NCBI GenBank assembly: GCA_937907585.1
Contig: CALCVH010000093.1
Location: 1 to 7,271 of the forward strand
Length of the DNA: 7,271 nt
Direction: 5' to 3'
Source of the DNA: an uncultured Bacillota bacterium
GTDB lineage: Bacteria; Bacillota_I; Bacilli_A; Izemoplasmatales; UBA1188
Positions 1 through 6,566 of the stretch are shown piece after piece (position 1 is the first letter of the stretch; each line of letters begins with the position of its first letter). The position numbers and the translations under genes are program-made. The notes beneath the pieces were generated by a model. That model worked only from the letters and a program-made list of their open reading frames with translations. It had not been told where the DNA came from and did not search any database.

Positions 1-1465
1 TTTCGCAAATAGTAGTTATGAAAACTCTATTATAAAAGCATTATATATTTCAGGTTATATCAAAACTAGTGCCGCATCTGTTTACAGTTCTTTAAGATGC
101 AATTCAGCGATGTCGTATGCTAAATATGATGAAGGTTCATTTAGATATCAAGATGAGAATCAAGCATATGAAGTTATTTCTTTAAGATTTATAAATGAAG
201 TTAACTCTAAAACTAATGGTGCAAATGGTACATTTGATACATTTGAAGAAGAAAAAGAATATGGTGATTTATCACTTGGCACATATAGAATTATTCATCA
301 TGAAGATATAAACCACTGTTTTGAAATGTATGATAATTTATCTATAGCGAATACAATTGATTTCTTTAATAAATCTCTTAACTTAAACAGTAATAATAAA
401 TATAAAAATACTAGTCAAGTATGGTTTATAAAAGAATTATCTACTGGATTAATGTTAGCTTTAGCATTTACATTCATAATTGCTTTAGTATCAGTAATTG
501 TTACATACGTCCCATTTATGAAATCACTTAAGGTAGCTGGCGATGATAGAATAGATAAAGAATATAAGATTCATAGTGAATATTATCATACTACTCCTAT
601 TACATCTAGAAAAGAGAAGACATTCGTAAAGAGATTATTATTCATTTTACCAATGATTTTAACCGCTATAATTGCTTGTCTAGATTTTGTTCCACTTGCG
701 AGATTATCAATGGATGAATTCCCTGACGCTGCAGGAAACGTATATACATTCTATTTCCCTGAAAGAATGATGAACTCAGTATTCTTATGGGCTATCGTAA
801 ATGGTTCAATAGGTTTAGCTATATGGGCATTAACTACAGTTATTGAAAATGTTGTATATATTCTTCTTGGAAAGAAAGAAAAAGCGGATTGGACTAAATT
901 TAAATTATTAGCTGTTAAACCAATGGATTTATTAAAATCATTATTAATGGCTATCGCTCTATTCTTCACATTCTATGGAGTATTAGAAATAGTATATTTA
1001 ATTACTCACCAAGACTTTAGATTCATGTTAATAAGTGCTTCTCCATTAAACAAGAGAATGTTACTAACTTGGTTGATATATTTAGCTGGTTTCTATGTAT
1101 TCTATGTGTCTAACTCTATCCGTGTAAACTTAACAATCGCTAGAGAAGGATATAAAGAATGGCACGTAATACTAATCGGTGGTCTTGCGAATTCATTAGG
1201 TTTAGTATTTATATTAATCATCAACTATTTCGTATATTTTAAAACTGGTACAGTATTCTATGGATATTATAGTCCAACAGATCAATCGGAAATGTGGCTA
1301 TATATCAATATGGTATTTGGACTAGTTGTGATGATGTTTATACTACCTATATTTAATAGACTAATTTATAAGAAAACTGGTAACGTGTACGCTGGAGCGT
1401 TACTATGGTGCATGATCTTTATCATGATGAGTTTATCAGCGTCAATATCATTTATACCAATGTAG
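1..1465 (+). CDS. Alpha/beta-hydrolase-like protein with C-terminal eight-helix membrane domain (5' partial)
   Basis: The frame is open from the first complete codon at base 2, and no ribosome site precedes the ATG at 110, so that ATG is internal and the true start lies upstream of the window. Residues below are numbered from that ATG. Residues 1-90 are soluble and resemble the end of an alpha/beta-hydrolase fold. A strand ending in Tyr-Asp-Glu (Asp7) could supply the acid. The stretch at 62-90, with His69 followed by a helix and Ile-Asp-Phe-Phe, resembles the catalytic-His end of such folds. The nucleophile elbow would be off-window, so hydrolase activity is unproven. Eight hydrophobic segments follow at about 114-136, 174-196, 222-253, 273-298, 316-336, 352-378, 396-418 and 426-448. 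The protein is probably an integral membrane protein. I recall similar uncharacterised hydrolase-plus-membrane proteins in Bacillota, but the substrate is unknown. It is probably cotranscribed with the malic enzyme nine bases downstream. Confidence 0.7.
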   Translation, partial: FANSSYENSIIKALYISGYIKTSAASVYSSLRCNSAMSYAKYDEGSFRYQDENQAYEVISLRFINEVNSKTNGANGTFDTFEEEKEYGDLSLGTYRIIHHEDINHCFEMYDNLSIANTIDFFNKSLNLNSNNKYKNTSQVWFIKELSTGLMLALAFTFIIALVSVIVTYVPFMKSLKVAGDDRIDKEYKIHSEYYHTTPITSRKEKTFVKRLLFILPMILTAIIACLDFVPLARLSMDEFPDAAGNVYTFYFPERMMNSVFLWAIVNGSIGLAIWALTTVIENVVYILLGKKEKADWTKFKLLAVKPMDLLKSLLMAIALFFTFYGVLEIVYLITHQDFRFMLISASPLNKRMLLTWLIYLAGFYVFYVSNSIRVNLTIAREGYKEWHVILIGGLANSLGLVFILIINYFVYFKTGTVFYGYYSPTDQSEMWLYINMVFGLVVMMFILPIFNRLIYKKTGNVYAGALLWCMIFIMMSLSASISFIPM

Positions 1466-1469
1466 GAGA
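1464..1469 (+). promoter_or_regulatory. Ribosome binding site of the malic enzyme gene, overlapping the upstream stop codon
   Basis: AGGAGA starts inside the TAG stop codon of the membrane-protein gene and lies five bases before the ATG at 1475. Overlap of a strong Shine-Dalgarno sequence with the preceding stop fixes the malic enzyme start. It also supports cotranscription, and perhaps translational coupling, of the two genes. Confidence 0.75.
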
Positions 1470-1474
1470 AGAAA

Positions 1475-2647
1475 ATGGATTATAAAAAAGAATCATTAAA
1501 ACGCCATTATGAGTGGCAAGGAAAAATAGAAATTAAACCAAGAGTAGGAGTTGAAACAAAAGACGACTTGTCTTTAGCTTATACACCTGGTGTCGCAGAA
1601 GCTTGTCTAGAAATTAATAAAGATGTTAATAAGAGCTTCGAACTAACAAGAAGATGGAACACAGTACCAGTAATAACAGATGGTACTGCAGTACTAGGCT
1701 TAGGTGATATTGGACCAGAAGCAGGACTACCTGTTATGGAAGGTAAAGCCGCATTATTCAAAACATTTGGCGATGTAGACGCATATCCATTATGTATAAA
1801 CTCTAAAGATACAGAAGAAATAATTAGAACTATTAAGTTGTTCGCTGGAAGCTGGGGTGGAATAAACTTAGAAGATATTTCTGCTCCTAGATGTTTTGAA
1901 ATAGAAACTAGATTAAAAGAAGAACTAGATATTCCTGTATTCCATGATGATCAACACGGTACCGCTATCGTTTGTACTGCAGGATTAATTAACGCATTAA
2001 GACTCGCTAATAAGAAAATTGAAGATGTAAAAATTGTTGTAAATGGACCTGGTGCCGCTGGTATCGCAATCACTAAATATCTTCTTAATTTCGGCGCAAA
2101 ACATGTACTCGTTTGTGGTAGAACAGGAATACTATATGAGGATATGCCTAATATTAATGACGCTAAAAAAGAAATTGCTAAATTAACTAACCCTGAAGGT
2201 GTTAAAGGAAGCCTAGCTGATGCGTTAAATGGCGCAGATGTATTTATTGGTGTATCAGGTCCTAACTGTGTAACTAAAGAAATGGTTAAATCAATGGCTG
2301 ATAAATCAATCATCTTCGCTTTAGCAAATCCAGTTCCTGAAATCAATCCAAATGATGCGTTAGAAGCAGGCGCATTTATCGTTGGTACAGGTTCATCTGA
2401 ATACAAGAACCAAATCAATAATGTTCTAGTATTCCCTGGCTTATTTAGAGGCGCAATTGATGCGCACGCTACAACTATCAACTTTGAGATGATGAAAGCC
2501 GCATCACTTGGTATCGCATCAATCATTAGTGACAATGAACTATCAAGAGACTATATTATTCCACTTGCTTATGATAGAAGAGCTCACGCTAGTGTAGCGA
2601 AAGCTGTTAAAGAAGCCGCTATTAGAACAGGTGTAACTAAACAATAA
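1475..2647 (+). CDS. Malic enzyme, short bacterial form (malate to pyruvate + CO2)
   Basis: This cytoplasmic enzyme oxidatively decarboxylates L-malate to pyruvate with NAD+ or NADP+ and a divalent metal, linking C4 acids to pyruvate. At 390 residues it has the usual length of the short bacterial malic enzymes (no phosphotransacetylase extension) and looks complete. The N-terminal malic domain covers about 1-160 and the Rossmann NAD(P) domain about 161-390. Visible hallmarks are the AYTPGVA motif with proton-donor Tyr36, MEGKAALFK with Lys91, the metal ligands Glu133-Asp134 in NLEDI and Asp159 in FHDDQHGTA, the dinucleotide loop GPGAAG at 191-196, ANPVPEI with Asn285, and NNVLVFPGLFRGA at 315-327. 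At the end of the second Rossmann strand the sequence is Cys-Gly-Arg (Gly215, Arg216) where NAD-type members usually carry Asp, so NADP use is possible. Without biochemical data it could be named maeA, maeB or ytsJ, so no symbol is given. It follows the membrane-protein gene and is closed by a terminator. Confidence 0.96.
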   Translation: MDYKKESLKRHYEWQGKIEIKPRVGVETKDDLSLAYTPGVAEACLEINKDVNKSFELTRRWNTVPVITDGTAVLGLGDIGPEAGLPVMEGKAALFKTFGDVDAYPLCINSKDTEEIIRTIKLFAGSWGGINLEDISAPRCFEIETRLKEELDIPVFHDDQHGTAIVCTAGLINALRLANKKIEDVKIVVNGPGAAGIAITKYLLNFGAKHVLVCGRTGILYEDMPNINDAKKEIAKLTNPEGVKGSLADALNGADVFIGVSGPNCVTKEMVKSMADKSIIFALANPVPEINPNDALEAGAFIVGTGSSEYKNQINNVLVFPGLFRGAIDAHATTINFEMMKAASLGIASIISDNELSRDYIIPLAYDRRAHASVAKAVKEAAIRTGVTKQ

Positions 2648-2656
2648 TTTATTCTT

Positions 2657-2691
2657 AAAACTCCGAGTGCCTTATAAGCCTTGGAGTTTTT
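2657..2691 (+). terminator. Rho-independent terminator after the malic enzyme gene
   Basis: AAAACTCC (2657-2664) pairs perfectly with GGAGTTTT (2683-2690). The stem can extend inward through G-U, A-U and G-C pairs around an AT-rich loop. The descending arm runs into a T tract (2687-2691). It begins ten bases after the stop codon, so it ends the membrane-protein/malic-enzyme unit. Confidence 0.85.
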
Positions 2692-2710
2692 ACATAATTA
2701 AAAGAATAGG

Positions 2711-2730
2711 CTTTATATGTAAATATAAAG
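2711..2730. repeat. Perfect inverted repeat upstream of the GH2 promoter
   Basis: CTTTATAT (2711-2718) and ATATAAAG (2723-2730) are perfect inverted arms separated by GTAA. The element ends 22 bases before the -35 box of the GH2 gene. It could be a regulator binding site or an AT-rich hairpin. It does not resemble the palindrome upstream of the GH43 gene. AT-rich intergenic DNA throws up such repeats by chance, so its function is uncertain. Confidence 0.4.
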
Positions 2731-2752
2731 AGAAAATAGCCATTTTTTAATG

Positions 2753-2781
2753 TTGACAAATTGCGATTTTAAATGTAATTT
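2753..2781 (+). promoter_or_regulatory. Sigma-A-type promoter for the GH2 gene
   Basis: A consensus -35 box TTGACA (2753-2758) is followed, after a 17-base spacer, by TAATTT (2776-2781) as a weak -10 box. Transcription would start near 2788 and leave a leader of about 18 bases before the ATG, just long enough for the GAGGA ribosome site at 2794-2798. It lies between a terminator and the GH2 start, so it gives this gene its own transcript. Confidence 0.65.
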
Positions 2782-2805
2782 AAAGTAAAAGAAGAGGAAA
2801 TAATT

Positions 2806-4521
2806 ATGTATGAAAGATTAGAATATCCACGTCCTAATTTAAGAAGGGATGACTGGCAAGCTTTAAATGGAATCTGGAATTTTGCGTTTCTAGATGAAGT
2901 TAATTTTAAAGATGCAATAAAAAATGGAAAATTAAAAAGAGAGATCAATGTTCCATTTACTTATCAATATGAAGCTTCACTAATTGGAATAAAAGATTAT
3001 CATGAAGGCGTTATCTATAGTAGAACATTTAAGATTGATAAAAAGAATTTAAAAAGAAATACACTCTTATGTTTTAACGCCGTAGATTATTACTGTGAAG
3101 TTTACGTTAATGGCTATTTTGTTTATAGTCATCAAGGAGGATTTACTCCATTTAATGTTGATATAACTGAATATGTAAAAGAAAATAATTATATAGTTGT
3201 GAAATGTCTTGATGATTTAGATACAAATAAACCAAGAGGAAAACAGAGTTGGACAAATGAAAAATTCTCTTGTTTCTATATTCCAAATACAGGTATCTGG
3301 CAAAGTGTATGGCTAGAATTCTATAATAAAGACGCATTAAAAGAATATACTCTATTTACTGATATAGATGAATATTCTATTAATGGTGAACTTGTGACAT
3401 ATAATGGATTCGCTAATAAAGCTAGATTTGTTATTTCTTATAAAGATAAAATTGTTAAAAAAGGATGTCTATCTATTAATAATAAACATGTAAATTATCA
3501 CTTTGTAATAGAAGAAGAAAGTTCTGTTGATAGCCATTTCTGGACACCTGAAAACCCTAATCTTTACTGCCTTGATATTGAGCTATATAAAGATAAAGAA
3601 TTATTAGATACTGTCCACACTAGATTCGGTATGAGAAAGATAAGTGTTATGGGTAATAAGATTCTATTAAATAATCGCCCTTATTACCAAAAACTATTAT
3701 TAGATCAAGGATACTTTAAAGAATCTGGCTTAACACCTCTATCAGTTGATGCGATTAAAAATGATATCTTATTATCGAAAGAAATGGGATATAATGGCGC
3801 AAGAAAACATCAAAAATTTGAAGACCCATACTTTTATTATTTAGCAGATGAAATGGGATTCTTAACTTGGTGTGAGATGCCTTCATCATATAATTTCTCA
3901 AATGAATCAATCAAAAACACTTCAACTGAGTGGCAAGAAATCGTTAAAAACGCTATGAATTATACTAGCGTAATAACATATGTACCACTAAATGAAAGCT
4001 GGGGAGTTAGAAAGATATTAAATAACTTTAACCAACAATCATTTGGAAAGAGTTTATATTATCTAACTAAATCTATTGATCCATCTAGATTAGTATCTAT
4101 CAATGATGGATGGGAAAATATAGAAGAAACAGATATAGTTACTATTCATGATTATGCTTATTCTAGCGATGGATTTAAAGAAAAATATAATCCAGATAAT
4201 TTTGATGAATTATATCCAGTAGGTAGAAAACTATTTGCGATTAATAATAAATACAAAGGCCAACCTGTTGTGTTTAGCGAATTTGGTGGAATCGCTATGG
4301 CTAAGGATTCTAAAGATGGCGCTTGGGGATATGGAAAAAGCGCTAATAATAATGAAGAATTCTATAAGAGATATGAGAATCTAATAGGTGGAATAAAAGA
4401 ATTAGATTTCGCAGGATTCTGTTATACGCAAACAACTGATGTTCAACAAGAAGTAAATGGACTTCTTGATGAAGAACATAAACCAAAATACGATATCGAA
4501 AAAATTAAATCATTAACATAA
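2806..4521 (+). CDS. Glycoside hydrolase family 2, cytoplasmic (beta-galactosidase/beta-glycosidase-like)
   Basis: This is a retaining exo-beta-glycosidase of the GH2 superfamily, probably acting on imported oligosaccharides since no signal peptide is present. The 571 residues cover the three core domains: a jelly-roll sugar-binding domain (about 1-172), an immunoglobulin-like sandwich (about 173-280) and a TIM barrel (about 281-571). The C-terminal domains of LacZ are absent. The acid/base is Glu397 in VPLNESWGV and the nucleophile is Glu492 in VVFSEFGG. RKHQKFEDP (333-341) and the following ADEMGFLTWCEMPS stretch match the conserved start of the GH2 barrel. Near the C terminus, QEVNGLLDEEHKPK occupies the place where beta-glucuronidases carry their Asn-x-Lys carboxylate-binding motif, and that Lys is missing, which argues against glucuronidase. 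Beta-galactosidase, arabinosidase or another specificity remains open. The start is supported by GAGGA eight bases upstream. It is a single-gene unit with its own promoter and terminator, next to a GH43/LacI operon. Confidence 0.92.
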   Translation: MYERLEYPRPNLRRDDWQALNGIWNFAFLDEVNFKDAIKNGKLKREINVPFTYQYEASLIGIKDYHEGVIYSRTFKIDKKNLKRNTLLCFNAVDYYCEVYVNGYFVYSHQGGFTPFNVDITEYVKENNYIVVKCLDDLDTNKPRGKQSWTNEKFSCFYIPNTGIWQSVWLEFYNKDALKEYTLFTDIDEYSINGELVTYNGFANKARFVISYKDKIVKKGCLSINNKHVNYHFVIEEESSVDSHFWTPENPNLYCLDIELYKDKELLDTVHTRFGMRKISVMGNKILLNNRPYYQKLLLDQGYFKESGLTPLSVDAIKNDILLSKEMGYNGARKHQKFEDPYFYYLADEMGFLTWCEMPSSYNFSNESIKNTSTEWQEIVKNAMNYTSVITYVPLNESWGVRKILNNFNQQSFGKSLYYLTKSIDPSRLVSINDGWENIEETDIVTIHDYAYSSDGFKEKYNPDNFDELYPVGRKLFAINNKYKGQPVVFSEFGGIAMAKDSKDGAWGYGKSANNNEEFYKRYENLIGGIKELDFAGFCYTQTTDVQQEVNGLLDEEHKPKYDIEKIKSLT

Positions 4522-4524
4522 TCT

Positions 4525-4557
4525 AAATCGCTCTATTCATTAGAGCGGTTTATTTTT
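4525..4557 (+). terminator. Rho-independent terminator after the GH2 gene
   Basis: CGCTCTA (4529-4535) pairs with TAGAGCG (4541-4547) around a TTCAT loop. The stem extends outward through a U-G and three A-U pairs (4525-4528 with 4548-4551) into the T-rich tail TATTTTT. It starts three bases after the stop codon and isolates the GH2 transcript from the GH43 operon. Confidence 0.9.
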
Positions 4558-4574
4558 ATGTCTGTAAATTTTAG

Positions 4575-4603
4575 TTGACAATAACAGTTAAGCAGTATAT
4601 GAT
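4575..4603 (+). promoter_or_regulatory. Upstream promoter (P1) of the GH43-LacI-lipoprotein operon
   Basis: TTGACA (4575-4580), a 17-base spacer and TATGAT (4598-4603) form a near-consensus sigma-A promoter. The start point would be near 4610, giving a leader of about 85 bases that contains the palindrome at 4668-4685. A repressor bound there would act as a roadblock well downstream of the polymerase. Confidence 0.75.
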
Positions 4604-4658
4604 AATGGTGGTATTAAAATTTGATTAAAAAGTAAATAGAAACAAAGAATTTTTTATT

Positions 4659-4667
4659 TGTTATAAA
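4659..4667 (+). promoter_or_regulatory. Possible second promoter (P2), extended -10 type, overlapping the operator
   Basis: TGTTATAAA is an extended -10 element (TG, one base, TATAAA at 4662-4667). The -35 region 17 bases upstream, GAAACA (4639-4644), is poor. The start would fall near 4674, inside the palindrome, so a bound repressor would block it directly. In such AT-rich DNA the match could be chance. Confidence 0.35.
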
Positions 4668-4685
4668 AATGTTATCGATAACATT
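4668..4685. promoter_or_regulatory. Perfect 18-bp palindrome, probable LacI-family operator
   Basis: AATGTTATCGATAACATT is an uninterrupted perfect palindrome with a central CG, the typical form of LacI/GalR-family operators, in which hinge-helix leucines wedge open a central CG step. It lies just before the GH43 ribosome site, and a LacI-family gene is the second gene of the same unit, so autoregulation by that protein is the simplest reading. The sequence also fits the catabolite-responsive element consensus WTGNAANCGNWNNCW with one mismatch, so CcpA binding is an alternative or additional possibility. Confidence 0.8.
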
Positions 4686-4689
4686 GAGG
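4686..4689 (+). promoter_or_regulatory. Ribosome binding site that fixes the GH43 start at 4696
   Basis: GAGG lies six bases before the ATG at 4696. The in-frame ATG at 4669 lies inside the palindrome and has only AT-rich sequence upstream, with no Shine-Dalgarno match. The family-typical sequence also begins only after 4696, so 4696 is preferred. Confidence 0.8.
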
Positions 4690-4695
4690 TATAAT

Positions 4696-5580
4696 ATGAT
4701 AAAAACTGATATTACCGGAATCGGTGATCCATTTGTTCTTGTATACAATAATACATATTATATGTATTCAACAAGCGCACCAGATGGATTTAAATGTTTT
4801 ACATCCACTGATTTATTAAACTGGAAAGATAGTGGATATGTGTATAAAGATTCTTCTTGGGGTGAAAATTGTTTTTGGGCTCCAGAAGTTTATTATTATC
4901 AAGGTAAATTCTATATTCTCTATACTGCAAGATGGAAGAAGAACCATTCGCTCCGTACTGGTCTTGCGGTATCTGATTCACCACTTGGCCCATTTAAAGA
5001 TATTTTTGATGGCCCACTTTTTGATATGGGATACGCAACAATAGATGCGACTATATTATTTGATAATGGTAAAAACTATCTATATTTTACTCGTGATTGT
5101 AGTGAATATATAATTGATGGAGTACATACAAGCGCAATCTACGTTGTAGAAGTTGATAATTCATTAACTAAATTCTTAAATGAACCAAAAATGATTTCAA
5201 TACCAGATAACGAACTTGAAAGAAGTGTTGATAAAGAGTGGTGTTGGAATGAAGGACCTGCGGTAATTCATTTAAATAATAGATATTACTTAAATTATTC
5301 AATGAACTGTTATGATAATAGACATTATTCTATTGGATGTTCAGAAAGTGATTCACCACTTGGCCCATTTAAGAAATATGATAATAATCCAATATTAAAA
5401 TATAGAGAATTTGAATTTTCTGGTCCTGGACATAATCACTTCTTTAGAAGAATAGAAGATAATAAATTACTTACATCATTCCATATTCATACTGATTATG
5501 ATCATCCATCTGGAGATAGAAGGTTCTGTATAGGTAGTGTTGAATTTGATAAAGATAATAAGATGAAAATCGAGGTTTAA
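4696..5580 (+). CDS. Glycoside hydrolase family 43, cytoplasmic five-bladed beta-propeller
   Basis: This is an inverting glycosidase of the GH43 family, whose members act on arabinose-, xylose- or galactose-containing glycans. From the preferred ATG it has 294 residues, the size of a bare five-bladed propeller without accessory domains. The three family carboxylates are visible: Asp11 in GIGDPFV (general base), Asp117 in ATIDATILF (pKa modulator and orienting residue) and Glu186 in WNEGPAV (general acid). GPGHNHFF (243-250) with His246 matches the late blade motif often seen in the family. FWAPEVYYYQGKFY (60-73) and the SDSPLGPF stretches are also typical blade motifs. There is no signal peptide, so it should act inside the cell on short imported oligosaccharides. 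It is the first gene of the operon, directly behind the palindrome, and its stop codon abuts the ATG of the LacI gene. Substrate (xyloside, arabinoside or other) cannot be decided from sequence alone. Confidence 0.92.
   Translation: MIKTDITGIGDPFVLVYNNTYYMYSTSAPDGFKCFTSTDLLNWKDSGYVYKDSSWGENCFWAPEVYYYQGKFYILYTARWKKNHSLRTGLAVSDSPLGPFKDIFDGPLFDMGYATIDATILFDNGKNYLYFTRDCSEYIIDGVHTSAIYVVEVDNSLTKFLNEPKMISIPDNELERSVDKEWCWNEGPAVIHLNNRYYLNYSMNCYDNRHYSIGCSESDSPLGPFKKYDNNPILKYREFEFSGPGHNHFFRRIEDNKLLTSFHIHTDYDHPSGDRRFCIGSVEFDKDNKMKIEV
4974..4997 (+). repeat. 24-base direct repeat inside the GH43 gene, copy 1
   Basis: This 24-base stretch, encoding the SDSPLGPFK-type blade motif (residues 93-101), recurs identically at 5349-5372, 375 bases downstream and in the same reading frame. 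It marks equivalent positions in two propeller blades. Confidence 0.8.
5349..5372 (+). repeat. 24-base direct repeat inside the GH43 gene, copy 2
   Basis: This is identical to 4974-4997 at every base, including synonymous positions, and encodes the second SDSPLGPFK motif (residues 218-226). The sequences on either side diverge. Confidence 0.8.
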
Positions 5581-6543
5581 ATGACTGATAGAAAAATGGT
5601 TACGATGAAAGATATCGCAACACTAGCGAATGTTACAACTCAAACTGTATCAAGAGCTTTAAGCGATTCAGATAATGTTCATCCAGAGACAAAGAAAAAA
5701 GTATTAGAAATAGCGAAACAGCTTAATTACATAAAGAATTCAAATGCGTCTATTTTAAGAAGCGGTTCCTCTAAGATTATAGCGGTTTTCTATGATAACT
5801 TAAAAAACCTATTTTTCTCATTAATGTCAGATTTTTTGTACAATAACTTTAAAAAATATGGTTATACAATAATGACTATTCCTGTATTTAATCCTAAATT
5901 AAATATGGAAATGTATAAATACGCTTTATCTTTAAATGTTGCGGGGATTATATCGTTCCTAGAATGTGATGAAGAATTATCTAAATATTTATCAGATAAT
6001 AGATTTCCTTTAATAGTATTCGGTAGAAAAAGCGATTATAAATATGTTGATTATATCGCTTTAGATGATGACTGTGGTGGAAGGCTAGCAGCGAAAGAAC
6101 TATTAAAAGAAAATGGAAAAGAATATCTATATGTTAGTGAAAGTATTGAACTTGAAGTAAGTATGGATAGATTTAAAGGATATCAAGATGAACTTAAGAA
6201 AAATGGATATAGTTCATATTTAATCGATGTATCTAAAACTAGTATCGATGATGGATTAGATAAATTATTTAAAGATGGAAAGAAAATAGATTCAGTATTC
6301 TGTTTCAATGATATGTTAGCGTTTGGAGTAATAAGATATTATGAAAAACATAATTATCCTAAACCAAATATTGTTGGATTCGATGCATTATCAAATGAAA
6401 TTATGCTTCCATGTGAACTTAAATCAATTGGTGTTGAAAAAGAGAAAATGGCATCTATAGCGGCTAAAAATCTTGTATCAAAGATAGAAAGAAATAATGA
6501 TGAAGAAATAGCGCTAACTATGCCTGTCAACTTATATAAATAA
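5581..6543 (+). CDS. LacI/GalR-family transcriptional repressor
   Basis: This is a DNA-binding sugar-responsive regulator, 320 residues long, usual for the family. The helix-turn-helix occupies about residues 9-28 (MKDIATLANVTTQTVSRALS), with Gln21 and Arg25 in the recognition helix. The hinge region follows at about 50-64, including NASILRSG, where Leu59 is the candidate minor-groove leucine. The periplasmic-binding-protein-like sensor domain covers about 65-320. It shows SMDRFKGY (194-201), CFNDMLAFGV (241-250) and the PNIVGFD motif (262-268), all family landmarks. The protein stops at VNLYK, slightly before the Arg-x-Ser tail many members have. The ATG directly follows the GH43 stop, with GAGG five bases upstream, so the two are probably coupled. 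It most likely binds the 18-bp palindrome at 4668-4685 and so controls its own operon, releasing DNA on binding a sugar. The inducer is unknown. Confidence 0.93.
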   Translation: MTDRKMVTMKDIATLANVTTQTVSRALSDSDNVHPETKKKVLEIAKQLNYIKNSNASILRSGSSKIIAVFYDNLKNLFFSLMSDFLYNNFKKYGYTIMTIPVFNPKLNMEMYKYALSLNVAGIISFLECDEELSKYLSDNRFPLIVFGRKSDYKYVDYIALDDDCGGRLAAKELLKENGKEYLYVSESIELEVSMDRFKGYQDELKKNGYSSYLIDVSKTSIDDGLDKLFKDGKKIDSVFCFNDMLAFGVIRYYEKHNYPKPNIVGFDALSNEIMLPCELKSIGVEKEKMASIAAKNLVSKIERNNDEEIALTMPVNLYK

Positions 6544-6566
6544 TAAAAAAATATAAAGGAGAAAAC

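Noticed and set aside
110..112. ATG at 110 as the start of the membrane-protein gene
   Set aside because: The same frame is open to the window edge, and no ribosome site precedes this ATG. A start here would cut through the hydrolase-like region.
1951..2535. Long open frame on the minus strand within the malic enzyme gene
   Set aside because: It is wholly antisense to a gene with clear catalytic motifs, its translation shows no family resemblance, and I see no minus-strand promoter or ribosome site for it.
2749..2770. Second copy of the LacI-type operator at the GH2 promoter
   Set aside because: AATGTT matches one half-site and overlaps the -35 box, but the other half does not match, so there is no convincing palindrome.
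4669..4695. Upstream in-frame ATG that would add nine residues to the GH43 protein
   Set aside because: It lies inside the palindrome, has no Shine-Dalgarno sequence, and the added residues do not resemble the family. The ATG at 4696 has GAGG at the right distance.
5040..5045. Small plus-strand frame (4832-5044) inside the GH43 gene
   Set aside because: It is an out-of-frame shadow with no ribosome site, within a gene whose catalytic residues are all in the main frame.
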